Assembly: GCF_003324185.1 (NCBI RefSeq)
Contig: NZ_PXUP01000001.1
Location: forward strand, 62,001 to 126,000
Direction of reading: 5' to 3'
DNA from: Faecalibacterium prausnitzii
Lineage (GTDB): Bacteria > Bacillota > Clostridia > Oscillospirales > Ruminococcaceae
Length of the DNA: 64,000 nt
This document shows positions 36,101 to 44,454 of the stretch, in pieces. Both the position numbers and the translations under genes were made by a program. The notes below the pieces were generated by a model that searched no databases, was not told where the DNA came from, and saw only the letters and a program-made list of their open reading frames with translations. How positions within the stretch are numbered: position 1 is the stretch's first letter; each line of letters begins with the position of its first letter.

Positions 36101-37114
36101 TACCAGCAGATCGCGGCAAAGCTGACCACCACCACCACGGCACAGACCCCTGTTACCGTGGACGGCACCACCATGGATGTGCAGATCAGCAACAATCTGG
36201 ACCCGCTGACCAAGGAAAACATGATGGACATGACCTTTGAGACCACCGTCATGTCCGCAGACGGCACCACCGCCACCGGAACCTGCAAGCTGTCGGATAT
36301 CGCCAGCTGGACCACCGGCACCGCACCGGACTCCATCACCAGCGAGAACCGGAACCAGTTCGTCACCGTCACTGCCGAGACTGCCCCGGGCTACAACACC
36401 ACGGTGCAGGCGCGTGCCGTGAAAAAGGCGCTGGATGCCTTTGCCCTCACTGATGAGATGCCGGAGGGCTGCTCCTTCTCCATGGGCGGCGAGAGCGACA
36501 GCGTCAACTATATGACCGACGAGATGATCCAGTGGATGGCCCTGGCCCTGCCCTTTGTCTACCTTGTTATGGTGGCACAGTTCCAGAGCCTGCTGTCCCC
36601 CTTCATCGTGCTGTTCACCGTGCCGCTGGCCTTTACCGGCGGTCTGCTGGGTCTGCTGCTCACCGGCCAGCAGCTGACCATGATCTCCATGATGGGTTTC
36701 ATCGTGCTGATGGGTACGGTCGTCAACAACGGCATCGTGTTCGTGGACTACGCCAACCAGCTGCGCATGGGCGGCATGGAGCGCCGCGCCGCACTGGTGG
36801 CTACCGGCAAGACCCGTATGCGCCCCATTCTGATGACCACCCTGACCACCGTGCTGGCCATGCTGCAAATGGTGTTCAGCAACGATATGGCAAGCCAGCT
36901 GATGAGCGGTATGGCCATCGTCATCATCTGCGGCCTGAGCTATGCCACCCTGATGACCCTGTATATCGTGCCGATCCTGTACGATATCCTGTTCAAGAAG
37001 CCGCCGCTCAACGTGGACATCGGCAGCGACGAGGACTTGGACGACATCCCGGACGATGCCGCCGAGTTCATTGCCGCCCAGTCCTCTGCGGCACAGCCTC
37101 AGCCGGAGGCATAA
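33170..37114 (+). CDS. RND-superfamily (HAE1-like) efflux permease with coiled-coil insertion
   Basis: The 1314-aa permease has the two-fold RND layout: a first helix (about 10-30), a large extracytoplasmic loop, helices around 570-740, a second loop, and helices around 1120-1290. The proton-relay region GIGMLVDNSVVVIENIYRLR is present. Residues about 190-445 form a long, charged, heptad-rich insertion (TQLEVAHTQLEEAEAKIKAG, YEKQLSEAKTQYEAAKEKAL) not found in AcrB (1049 aa). It may take the place of a separate adaptor in reaching the wall. No adaptor or outer channel gene is adjacent. TAGGATAAG precedes the ATG. The substrate is unknown. Confidence 0.9.
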   Translation: MEKFSVKKPFTVLVAVIMVLMLGFVSITKMKTNLLPNVSTPYLMVVTVYPGASPERVETEVSDVLQNALTVPGVSKITATSAENYSLLLMQFVDDTDMDSALVQVSNKLDQAKSDLPETALTPSVIQYSMNMNAFMTVAVSREGSSVYDLSDFIKNTMTPYVQRKGGVSSVSSSGLVEQLVQVQLNQEKVDAINEKLMELIDTQLEVAHTQLEEAEAKIKAGRAEYDKQFKNFGNTVSNTVMGTLSSEVGEAVEVVRKQAEALLQSVNNLIAVVKEPEVQQALIEVQAGLQRVMDKFNNTGMRDIDSLIEIVSELRDITDKLSSALQTLQNRINTETGTQGEGAADLADELQLQDSLNVIYKTLEDTIKAMDNVPGMMSEFSKALGNFTQQQMVAYMQFTEAREQLNEYEKQLSEAKTQYEAAKEKALASADVTKQLDIKTLATLIYAQNFSMPAGYVKDESGESWLLKVGEEYDSVDDIRGALLLHVEGYGDVRLSDVADVEIIDNAADSYTRLNGEQASVLKIYKDDSSSAGDVSANCLDAFKELEAQYEGLHVVVLSNQGNYISILIKSILTSMLVGAALAIVVLAIFLKDVKPTLVVGVSIPLSVLFAVVLMYFTGLDLNVMTLAGLSLGIGMLVDNSVVVIENIYRLRGRGVPAARAAVQGARQVGMSVVASTLTSVCVFLPAVFSASLIRSLMGPMSLCIGYCLMASLIVALTVVPAASATVLKNAQPKKLAWFDKIQNAYGRSLEKALKNRFVPLAAAVLLLVFCCWRVVSMGIVLLPTSTSNEAMITLSTTDTLSKEESYDVAGKVVQAVMAVDGVEEVGITPDNTVAGMDVSNLGLPSTITDLLNAANGYGKYKINVKLNEELSSSKIDAACKAMEDAVAGVADCTATVQQYGMTDDLTSQLSTGLTIKIYGTDAETLTALSEKVVDIVNNTEGFQNATNGLGAGDSTIILQVDRDKVRANGLTVAQVYQQIAAKLTTTTTAQTPVTVDGTTMDVQISNNLDPLTKENMMDMTFETTVMSADGTTATGTCKLSDIASWTTGTAPDSITSENRNQFVTVTAETAPGYNTTVQARAVKKALDAFALTDEMPEGCSFSMGGESDSVNYMTDEMIQWMALALPFVYLVMVAQFQSLLSPFIVLFTVPLAFTGGLLGLLLTGQQLTMISMMGFIVLMGTVVNNGIVFVDYANQLRMGGMERRAALVATGKTRMRPILMTTLTTVLAMLQMVFSNDMASQLMSGMAIVIICGLSYATLMTLYIVPILYDILFKKPPLNVDIGSDEDLDDIPDDAAEFIAAQSSAAQPQPEA

Positions 37115-37133
37115 GGCTTACAGCCTGTATCAC

Positions 37134-37175
37134 CAAAGCGCCCCGCATTTCCACCGGAAGTGCGGGGCGCTTTTT
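37134..37175 (+). terminator. RND permease terminator
   Basis: AAAGCGCCCCGCA pairs with TGCGGGGCGCTTTTT. Confidence 0.85.
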
Positions 37176-37272
37176 GCTATTGTAGGCACTTTCGATGATT
37201 CCAACAAAAAATCGCCGCAAAAATTGGATGGTAATTCTAAAAGGATTCCAACACAAAACTGTAAAACTGTGA

Positions 37273-37327
37273 TATAATCATAAATACAGACAAGATGCAA
37301 AAGGGGGCAGTCTGCCCCTTTTGCATT
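37273..37327 (+). promoter_or_regulatory. galM -10 element and palindromic leader
   Basis: TATAAT at 37273-37278 has a weak -35. About 20 nt downstream the perfect hairpin TGCAAAAGGGGGCAG / CTGCCCCTTTTGCA (37297-37326) lies in the 5' leader without a T-tract. It may stabilise the mRNA. Confidence 0.5.
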
Positions 37328-37357
37328 TCCGAAAAAAGCTTTAGGAGGCGAGGCCCA

Positions 37358-38431
37358 ATGGCACAGATCCGTTCCAAGCCCTTCGGTGTGACCAAAGAGG
37401 GCGCTAATGTTACCGAGTACATCCTCTCGAACCCCGGCGGTATGTCCGTCAGTGTGCTGGATTACGGCTGCGTGATCAAAAATATCATCGTCCCGGCCAA
37501 GAACGGCCCGGTGGATGTGGTGCTGGGTCACGACACCATGGCAGATTACGAGAACGACTTCACCTCGTCCGGCAGCACCTGCTGCGGTGCTTTTGTGGGG
37601 CGCTACGCCAACCGCATCGAAAACGCCGTCTTTACCTTGGGCGGCAAGACCTACCAGCTGGAAAAAAACAACGGCGAAAACCACCTGCACGGCTGTTTTT
37701 CCCGGAAAATCTATGAGGTGAAGTACTTCGGCGACACCCTGCTGATGGAGGCTGTAAGCCCTGACGGCGAGGACGGCTTTCCCGGCACCCTGAAGATCGC
37801 GGTGCGCTATACCCTCACCGATGACAACACCTTCCGCATGGACTACCGTGTGTCCTCGGACGCTGACACGATCGTAAACCTGACCAACCACAGCTACTTC
37901 AATCTGGACGGCGGCGGCGACGTGCTGAACCAGAAGCTGCGCATCTACGCCTCCCGCTATCTGGAGGGCAACAATACCACCTGCCCCACCGGCAACATCC
38001 TGCCCGTGGCAAACACCCCCATGGACTTTACTGCCGGTAAGACCATCGGCAAGGAGATCGACACCGGCTTCTCCCAGACCACCATGGTGGGCGGCGGCTA
38101 CGACCACTGCTATGTCATCGACCGCGCACGCGGCTCCAGCCAGAGCATCTGCGCATGGGCGACCAGTGATAAGACCGGCATCAGCATGAAGCTGTACACC
38201 ACCCAGCCGGGCATCCAGCTGTACACCGGCAACTTTTTGCAGGACTGCCCCGCCCCGGGCAAGGGCGGCGAGCCCATGCGGAAGTACGGCGGCTTTGCCT
38301 TGGAGACCCAGCACTATCCGTGCAGCCCCTCTCACCCGGAGTTCCCCTCCACGGTGCTGCGGGCAGGCAAGGTGTTCCGCGCCACCACCACCCTGCGGTT
38401 CTTCACCGGCAAGCAGTGCGGAAAGCTTTAA
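37358..38431 (+). CDS. galM: Aldose 1-epimerase (mutarotase)
   Basis: The 357-aa GalM converts beta- to alpha-galactose (and glucose) for the Leloir pathway. Family motifs FVGRYANRIENA, NGENHLHG, NLTNHSYFNL and the catalytic-glutamate region LETQHYP are visible. The ATG at 37358 follows TAGGAGGCG. It precedes galE on the same strand but each has its own terminator or promoter. Confidence 0.95.
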   Translation: MAQIRSKPFGVTKEGANVTEYILSNPGGMSVSVLDYGCVIKNIIVPAKNGPVDVVLGHDTMADYENDFTSSGSTCCGAFVGRYANRIENAVFTLGGKTYQLEKNNGENHLHGCFSRKIYEVKYFGDTLLMEAVSPDGEDGFPGTLKIAVRYTLTDDNTFRMDYRVSSDADTIVNLTNHSYFNLDGGGDVLNQKLRIYASRYLEGNNTTCPTGNILPVANTPMDFTAGKTIGKEIDTGFSQTTMVGGGYDHCYVIDRARGSSQSICAWATSDKTGISMKLYTTQPGIQLYTGNFLQDCPAPGKGGEPMRKYGGFALETQHYPCSPSHPEFPSTVLRAGKVFRATTTLRFFTGKQCGKL

Positions 38432-38441
38432 AAATGATACA

Positions 38442-38481
38442 CCATGCAAAAACGTCTGCCGAAGCAGACGTTTTTGCATGG
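38442..38481. terminator. galM terminator
   Basis: Perfect inverted repeat CCATGCAAAAACGTCTGC with loop CGAA. The T-run is inside the stem. Confidence 0.75.
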
Positions 38482-38636
38482 TGGGAGGATGCGACTGAGG
38501 GAGTTTCCCTCTCCATTTCTATGTTTTGCACAAACAGCGCATTCTCTCCATGTGAAAAGTGCGAAAAATCTCTGTCAATCAAAAGTGCAATGCGCGAAGA
38601 TGCAACAAAAATATATCTGAATAAAGAAAGCGCCCC

Positions 38637-38665
38637 TTGCAGTCGGCGGCAAAAAGCGGTATGCT
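38637..38665 (+). promoter_or_regulatory. galE promoter
   Basis: TTGCAG (38637-38642), 17 bp, TATGCT (38660-38665). The remainder of the 38482-38736 spacer shows nothing else. Confidence 0.55.
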
Positions 38666-38736
38666 TTAAGCAGACCGGGCAGCGCCCGGCGCAAAGAGAA
38701 AAAGCAAGAAATACTATGTGAGAGAGGTACTCGGCT

Positions 38737-39762
38737 ATGGCAATTTTGGTTTCCGGCGGTGCCGGCTACATCGGCAGCCACACCTGCATTGAGCTGTTGA
38801 ACGCTGGCTACGATATCGTAGTGGCAGATAACTATTATAACGCTTCTCCCGTGGTTCTGGATCGGGTCAAGCAGATCACCGGCAAGGATTTCCGCTTCTA
38901 CAAGGCAGACATGACCCGCCGCGAGGACGTGGAGAAGATCTTCTCCGAGTGCCCGGACATCACCGCTGTCATCCAGTTTGCAGCCTACAAGGCTGTGGGC
39001 GAGAGCGTGTCCAAGCCCATCGAGTACTACTATAATAACCTCAACTGCACGCTGGTCATTCTGGACGTGATGCGCCATCACGACTGCCACAACTTCGTGT
39101 TCAGCTCCTCCGCTACCGTCTACGGCGACCCCGCCAGTGTGCCCATCACCGAGGACTTCCCTGTGGGTGCTACCACCAACCCCTACGGCACCACCAAGGC
39201 CTTCACCGAGCGCATTCTGCAGGACGTCTGCAAGGCTGACCCCAGCCTGAATGTGGCGCTGCTGCGCTACTTCAACCCCATCGGCGCCCACAAGAGCGGC
39301 CTGATCGGCGAGGACCCCAACGGCATCCCCAACAACCTGATGCCCTACATTGCCAAGGTGGCTGTGGGCAAGCTGGAAAAGGTGCACGTCTTTGGCAACG
39401 ACTACCCCACCCCGGACGGCACCGGTGTGCGTGACTACATCCACGTTGTGGATCTGGCCCGGGGCCATGTGTGCGCCATCCGCAAGCTGGAGACCGGCTG
39501 CGGCCTCTTCATCTGCAATCTGGGCACCGGCAAGGGTTACAGCGTGCTGGATGTCATCCATGCCTTCTCCAAGGCCTGCGGCAAGGAGATCCCCTACGTC
39601 ATCGACCCGCGCCGCCCCGGTGATATCGCCGAGTGCTACGCAGACCCCACCAAGGCCAAGAACGAGCTGGGCTGGGTGGCCGAGTACGGCATCGAGGAGA
39701 TGTGCGCCGACAGCTGGAACTGGCAGAAGAACAACCCCGATGGCTACCACACCGTGAAGTAA
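38737..39762 (+). CDS. galE: UDP-glucose 4-epimerase
   Basis: The 341-aa SDR enzyme interconverts UDP-galactose and UDP-glucose. It has the NAD-binding GGAGYIGSHT motif, the catalytic SSSATVYGD serine/threonine region and the YGTTK tyrosine-lysine pair. Length is standard. The Shine-Dalgarno is a modest GAGAGG. Together with galM it indicates galactose or exopolysaccharide-precursor metabolism. Confidence 0.96.
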   Translation: MAILVSGGAGYIGSHTCIELLNAGYDIVVADNYYNASPVVLDRVKQITGKDFRFYKADMTRREDVEKIFSECPDITAVIQFAAYKAVGESVSKPIEYYYNNLNCTLVILDVMRHHDCHNFVFSSSATVYGDPASVPITEDFPVGATTNPYGTTKAFTERILQDVCKADPSLNVALLRYFNPIGAHKSGLIGEDPNGIPNNLMPYIAKVAVGKLEKVHVFGNDYPTPDGTGVRDYIHVVDLARGHVCAIRKLETGCGLFICNLGTGKGYSVLDVIHAFSKACGKEIPYVIDPRRPGDIAECYADPTKAKNELGWVAEYGIEEMCADSWNWQKNNPDGYHTVK

Positions 39763-39778
39763 TCATGATTTGAACCGG

Positions 39779-39820
39779 AGCACCGCATATTCTCGCCTGA
39801 GAGTGTGCGGTGCTTTTTTT
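39779..39820 (+). terminator. galE terminator
   Basis: GCACCGCA pairs with TGCGGTGC with an inner CTC/GAG stem, followed by eight T. Confidence 0.85.
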
Positions 39821-39837
39821 TGTGTCTATATTCTCTA

Positions 39838-39870
39838 TTGACATCCGCTGTCAGTTAGCCTATACTACAT
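39838..39870 (+). promoter_or_regulatory. feoAB promoter with DtxR-like half-site
   Basis: TTGACA (39838-39843), 17 bp, TATACT (39861-39866). GTTAGCCTA overlaps the -10 and matches the core of the DtxR/IdeR iron box. A further GTTAAC...CTAAC is present just downstream. Iron-dependent repression is the inference. Confidence 0.6.
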
Positions 39871-39924
39871 TTGTTAACACAGACTAACACATAAGAACAG
39901 TACATATAAAAGAAGGCAACGGAT

Positions 39925-42267
39925 ATGACGTTAAAAGAGTTACAGATCGGCAAAAGCGCCATAGTGGACGCTGTGGGCGGTGCAGGCGCACTGCGGCAGC
40001 ATTTTCTGGATATGGGTCTGATCCCCGGAGCAGAGGTCACGCTGGTAAAGCTGGCGCCCATGGGCGACCCCATGGAGCTGCGCATCCACGGCTATGAGCT
40101 GACCCTGCGTCTGGACGACGCGGCACAGATCACCGTGACCCCCACCGAAAAGACCCCGGCGGTGCACGCCCCGGTGGCAGAGAAGATGGTGGAGCACCCG
40201 GGTCTTGGTGAGGGCGGCAAATACCACACCAAGGAGGGGGAGCATCCCCTGCCGGAGGATAAGACCCTGACCTTTGCGCTGGCGGGCAACCAGAACTGCG
40301 GTAAGACCACCCTGTTCAACCAGCTCACCGGTTCCAACCAGCACGTCGGTAACTTTCCGGGCGTGACGGTGGACCGCAAGAGCGGTGCCATCAAGGGGCA
40401 CCCGGAGACTGAGGTCACCGACCTGCCGGGCATCTACTCCATGTCCCCCTATTCCAGCGAGGAGATCGTTACCCGACAGTTCATCATCGGCGAAAAGCCC
40501 ACCGGCATCATCAATATCGTGGATGCCACCAACATCGAGCGCAACCTCTACCTGACCATGCAGCTGATGGAGCTGGATATCCCCATGGTGCTGGCGCTGA
40601 ACATGATGGACGAAATGCGCGGCAATGGCGGTACGGTGCGCATCAACAAGATGGAAGCCATGCTGGGCATCCCGGTCATCCCCATCTCTGCCGCCAAGAA
40701 CGAGGGCGTGGACGAACTGGTAGACCACGCTGTCCATGTGGCAAAGTATCAGGAGCGCCCCGGGCGCATGGATTTTTGCAGCGAGGATGACCACGGCGGC
40801 GCGGTGCACCGCTGCATCCACGGCATCCTGCACCTCATCGAGGATCACGCCAAGGCGGCGGGCATCCCGGTGCGTTTCGCCGCCACCAAGCTGGTGGAGG
40901 GCGACCCCCGCATTGAGGAAGCGCTGAAGCTGGACCCCAACGAAAAAGAAATGATCGAGCATATCATCGTGCAGATGGAGCAGGAGCGCGGGCTGGATCG
41001 CGCCGCCGCCATTGCGGATATGCGCTTCTCCTTTATTCAGGAACTGGTGGCGCAGACGGTAGTCAAGCCCCACGAAAGCAAGGAGCAGCTGCGCTCCAAC
41101 CGCATCGACAAGTTCCTTACCGGCAAGTACACCGCCATCCCGGCGTTTATCGCCATCATGGGTCTGGTGTTCTTCCTCACCTTCAACGTCATCGGCCTGT
41201 TCTTCCAGAACCTCATGGAAATGGGCATTGATGCCCTGACCGGCGTTGTGGACACCGCCCTGACCAACTGGAATGTCAACGCGGCGGTGCACTCGCTGGT
41301 CATCGACGGCATCTTTACCGGCGTGGGCAGCGTGCTGAGCTTTCTGCCCATCATCGTGGTGCTGTTCTTCTTCCTCTCCATGCTGGAGGATACCGGCTAC
41401 ATGGCGCGTGTGGCCTTTGTGATGGATAAGCTGCTGCGCCGCATCGGCCTGTCCGGCCGCAGCATCGTGCCCATGCTCATCGGCTTTGGCTGCACTGTGC
41501 CCGGCGTGATGGCAAGCCGCACCCTGCCCTCGGAGCGCGACCGCAAAATGACCATTCTGCTCACCCCGTTCATGAGCTGCTCCGCAAAGCTGCCCATTTA
41601 CAGCCTGTTTGCGGCGGCGTTCTTCCCCAAGTACGCAGGGCTTGTGATGGTGCTGCTGTACTTCACCGGCATTCTGGTGGGCGTACTGGCGGCGCTGCTG
41701 CTCAAGAGCACCGTGTTCAAGGGCGAAGCCGTGCCCTTTGTCATGGAGCTGCCCAACTACCGCCTGCCCGGCCTGAAAAACGTGGCGCAGCTGCTGTGGG
41801 AAAAGGCGCGGGACTTTTTGCAGAGAGCCTTTACGGTCATCTTTGGTGCCACCATCATCATCTGGTTCCTGCAGAACTTTGACCTGCGCCTGTCGCTGAC
41901 CGCCGACCCGCAGACCAGCATTCTGGCGCGCATCGCGGGCGATATCGCCCCGCTGTTTGCCCCGCTGGGCTTTGCGGACTGGCGCATCTCCACCGCCCTT
42001 ATCTCCGGCTTTATGGCCAAGGAGAGCGTGGTGTCCTCGCTGCTGGTCCTCTTCGGCTCTACGGCTGCCCTGACCACAGCCCTCACCCCGGCACAGGCCG
42101 CACCGCTGCTGGTGTTCTGCCTGCTGTACACCCCCTGCATCGCGGCGGTGGCCTCGGTCAAGCGGGAGCTTGGCGGCAAGTGGGCCACCATCATGGTGGT
42201 CAACCAGTGCGCCGTGGCATGGCTGTGTGCCCTGCTGGTGCGTCTGGTCGCTGTGGCGGTGTTCTGA
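39925..42267 (+). CDS. feoB: FeoA-FeoB fusion, ferrous iron transporter
   Basis: The 780-aa protein joins an N-terminal SH3-like FeoA domain (residues 1-75, GLIPGAEVTLVKLAPMGDP) to a complete FeoB. The G domain has G1 GNQNCGKTTLFNQLTG, switch-region FPGVTVD, G3 DLPGIYS and G4 NMMDE. The GDI-type helical domain and a C-terminal membrane domain with two Gate motifs (SFLPIIVVLFFFLSMLEDTGY) follow. It imports Fe2+ across the cytoplasmic membrane. The fusion saves a separate feoA gene. A MarR-family gene follows. Confidence 0.96.
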   Translation: MTLKELQIGKSAIVDAVGGAGALRQHFLDMGLIPGAEVTLVKLAPMGDPMELRIHGYELTLRLDDAAQITVTPTEKTPAVHAPVAEKMVEHPGLGEGGKYHTKEGEHPLPEDKTLTFALAGNQNCGKTTLFNQLTGSNQHVGNFPGVTVDRKSGAIKGHPETEVTDLPGIYSMSPYSSEEIVTRQFIIGEKPTGIINIVDATNIERNLYLTMQLMELDIPMVLALNMMDEMRGNGGTVRINKMEAMLGIPVIPISAAKNEGVDELVDHAVHVAKYQERPGRMDFCSEDDHGGAVHRCIHGILHLIEDHAKAAGIPVRFAATKLVEGDPRIEEALKLDPNEKEMIEHIIVQMEQERGLDRAAAIADMRFSFIQELVAQTVVKPHESKEQLRSNRIDKFLTGKYTAIPAFIAIMGLVFFLTFNVIGLFFQNLMEMGIDALTGVVDTALTNWNVNAAVHSLVIDGIFTGVGSVLSFLPIIVVLFFFLSMLEDTGYMARVAFVMDKLLRRIGLSGRSIVPMLIGFGCTVPGVMASRTLPSERDRKMTILLTPFMSCSAKLPIYSLFAAAFFPKYAGLVMVLLYFTGILVGVLAALLLKSTVFKGEAVPFVMELPNYRLPGLKNVAQLLWEKARDFLQRAFTVIFGATIIIWFLQNFDLRLSLTADPQTSILARIAGDIAPLFAPLGFADWRISTALISGFMAKESVVSSLLVLFGSTAALTTALTPAQAAPLLVFCLLYTPCIAAVASVKRELGGKWATIMVVNQCAVAWLCALLVRLVAVAVF

Positions 42268-42283
42268 ACGCAATCATCATATT

Positions 42284-42330
42284 GAAAAAGAGAACCGGCG
42301 CGTCCGCAGGATGTGCTGGTTCTCTTTTTC
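42284..42330 (+). terminator. feoB terminator
   Basis: GAGAACCGGCGCGTC pairs with GATGTGCTGGTTCTC through several G-T wobbles and is followed by TTTTTC. The loop reads CGCA on this strand (TGCG on the other). Confidence 0.7.
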
Positions 42331-42332
42331 TC

Positions 42333-42361
42333 TTGACATCTCCCTGCATCTGCACTATAAT
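42333..42361 (+). promoter_or_regulatory. marR-like gene promoter
   Basis: TTGACA (42333-42338), 17 bp, TATAAT (42356-42361): full consensus. Confidence 0.85.
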
Positions 42362-42405
42362 ACTTCAAAAATGAACTGTCCATATAAGAACAAAAGGAGC
42401 ATTCC

Positions 42406-42840
42406 ATGAACCCTACCATAGAAATCAGTTTCAAGACCGCGCAGGCGTACAGCGCCATGTGCAAGCCGTTGTGTCAGGAACTAAAGCTGCCCCAGACCGC
42501 CTTTGATATCCTGATGTTTTTAGCCAACAACCCGGACTGCACCACCGCCCGGGATATCGTGGAGATCCGCAAGATCAAAGCGAACCTTGTGTCGGTAAAC
42601 GTGGACCGCTTGGTGCAGGAGGGGTATCTGGAGCGCCGCGCCGTGGCGGGCGACCGCCGCAAGACCCAGCTGCTGTGCACCGAAAAGGCGCAGCCGGTCA
42701 TCGCACGGGGGCGCGAGGTGCAGGAACGCTTTTTTGCCCGTCTGCTGCAAAACACCGATGCCGCCACCCGGGAGGCGTTTTTCCGCACCATGGAAGTCAT
42801 CGGGAAAAATCTGGACGAGATCCTGCTGCAATTTTCATGA
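42406..42840 (+). CDS. MarR-family transcriptional regulator
   Basis: The 144-aa protein has a winged HTH (about residues 30-95; TAFDILMFLANNPDCTTARDIV, then SVNVDRLVQEGYLERRAVAGDRRKTQ), flanked by dimerization helices. AAAAGGAG precedes the ATG. Its own strong promoter follows the feoB terminator, so co-transcription with feoB is not required. The ligand and targets are unknown; proximity suggests a link to iron or oxidative stress but is not proof. Confidence 0.88.
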   Translation: MNPTIEISFKTAQAYSAMCKPLCQELKLPQTAFDILMFLANNPDCTTARDIVEIRKIKANLVSVNVDRLVQEGYLERRAVAGDRRKTQLLCTEKAQPVIARGREVQERFFARLLQNTDAATREAFFRTMEVIGKNLDEILLQFS

Positions 42841-42844
42841 TCTA

Positions 42845-42888
42845 TAACAAAAAACAGCCAAGCCCGCAGGCTTGGCTGTTTTTGTATC
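42845..42888. terminator. Bidirectional terminator between convergent genes
   Basis: AAAAACAGCCAAGCC pairs with GGCTTGGCTGTTTTT. It separates the MarR gene from tig. Confidence 0.85.
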
Positions 42889-42894
42889 TTAAGC

Positions 42895-44199
42895 TTACTT
42901 GCTCTCTACCTTTTCCTCGATGGTGGAGTGGTCGATGACCCAATCGGCAGCCTTGCGGATGCCCTCGTTGCGGCGCAGGGCGGCAACGTCGGTGCCTGCC
43001 TTGATCTCTTCCACCGTCTTTTTAGTCTTTTCAGCGCGCTCAGCCAGCTGCTTGTCGATCTCCTCATCGGTGGGCAGCAGGTTCTCCTGCTGTGCGATCT
43101 GCAGCAGTGCCATGCGGGCGCGGGTGTTCTTCTCTGCGGCGGCACGCACCTTGGCAGTAAAGCTCTCGCGGGTCTCGTGGATCTGGCTCAGATAGGTGGT
43201 CAGGCTCATGCGCTGCATCTGCAGCTGCTGCTGGATGACCTGCATCTGCTGCTGGTAGGCGTTTTCCACCAGAATGCTGGGGATCTCGCCCTCTGCGGCA
43301 TCGGCCAGCTGACCAAGGATCATGTCCTTGGCGTGGTTCAGCGCACCGCCGTGGCGGCCGTCGAACAGCTGCTGCTTCACGAAAGCGCGGTACTCCTCCA
43401 TGGTCTCCTTGCCCATCTTCTTGGCAAAGTCGCTGTTCAGGGCAGGCAGCTGACGCACGCACACGTCATGCAGCTTGATCTTGAACACAGCAGGCTTGCC
43501 AGCCAGCTCCTTGTTGGGGTAGTTCTTGGGGAAGGTGACGTTGATCTCGAACTCGTCCCCTGCCTTGTGGCCCAGAATGCCATCCTCGAAACCGGGGATC
43601 ATGCGGCCGCTGCCCAGCTGCACCGACTGGTCCTTTGCCGTGCCGCCCTTAAAGGCCACACCGTCCAGAAGACCCTCAAAGTCCATGTGCACCACATTGC
43701 CCTTTACAGCGGGGCCCTTGTGGGGCACCAGCTCTGCGGCGTAATTGCGGCGGCGCTCCAGCACCGTGTCGATCTCCTTGTCGGTCACCTCCGGGGTGAC
43801 GCACTGGGAGGTAAAGCCGGTGGTCTTGGTCAGCTTCAGCTCGGGCTGCAGCGCCACGGTGGCGGTAGCCACAAAGCCCTCGTCCTTCTTCACGCTTACC
43901 AGATCGTAGCTGGGATCATCCACCGGCGCAAAGCCGTGTTCCTTCAAAGCAGCCTCGTACAAAGCAGGCACATCCTGATCCATCAGGTCGTTGATGGCAT
44001 CGTACCAGAAGGTGTGCTCGCCGCGGTCAGCCTCGATCTGTGCGCGGTCGGCCTCGCCCTTCTGGAAGCCCTTGATGGTATAAGTGGCGCGGGTGCGCTC
44101 ATAGACCGCATTGGAGGCGGCCTCCAGTTCCTCAGCCGTAGCGCTGAAGGTCATTTTGCAGACACTCTTTTCAGGAGTTTCCACGCTTACCAGTTTCAT
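42895..44199 (-). CDS. tig: Trigger factor (ribosome-associated chaperone)
   Basis: The 434-aa trigger factor folds nascent chains and has prolyl isomerase activity. The ribosome-binding N domain includes the GFQKGEADRAQIE region (the usual signature is GFRxGKxP, so it is altered here). The FKBP-like domain spans about 155-240 (GNVVHMDFEGLLDG, GSGRMIPGFEDGI), followed by the helical C domain. The ATG at 44199 has CGGAGGG upstream. There is no clpP/clpX next to it, unlike the common arrangement. Confidence 0.92.
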   Translation of the reverse strand: MKLVSVETPEKSVCKMTFSATAEELEAASNAVYERTRATYTIKGFQKGEADRAQIEADRGEHTFWYDAINDLMDQDVPALYEAALKEHGFAPVDDPSYDLVSVKKDEGFVATATVALQPELKLTKTTGFTSQCVTPEVTDKEIDTVLERRRNYAAELVPHKGPAVKGNVVHMDFEGLLDGVAFKGGTAKDQSVQLGSGRMIPGFEDGILGHKAGDEFEINVTFPKNYPNKELAGKPAVFKIKLHDVCVRQLPALNSDFAKKMGKETMEEYRAFVKQQLFDGRHGGALNHAKDMILGQLADAAEGEIPSILVENAYQQQMQVIQQQLQMQRMSLTTYLSQIHETRESFTAKVRAAAEKNTRARMALLQIAQQENLLPTDEEIDKQLAERAEKTKKTVEEIKAGTDVAALRRNEGIRKAADWVIDHSTIEEKVESK

Positions 44200-44454
44200 A
44201 GGATCTACCCTCCGTGTTGTTCCCTTGGCGGCGGGGCGGCGCTGCAAGGCAGCAGCCAGAACGCCATTTTGGGGACATTTTCAAACATTAATAAAGTTAT
44301 TATAGCACAAGTGCAGCAAAAGCGGTATAATAAACTTGATAAAAATGTGCCGTTTTGGCAATTTTAGTCCATTCAAGCAGGAAAAAAGCGCGTTTTGCGG
44401 CAGCAGCTGCCGCGCAAAAGTGGGAAAACCCTCAGGAAAGGAAGGCTGTCCCCT

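Noticed and set aside
34238-36868. 876-codon minus-strand frame opposite the RND permease
   Set aside because: Antisense shadow, His/Gly/Gln-rich, no start signals.
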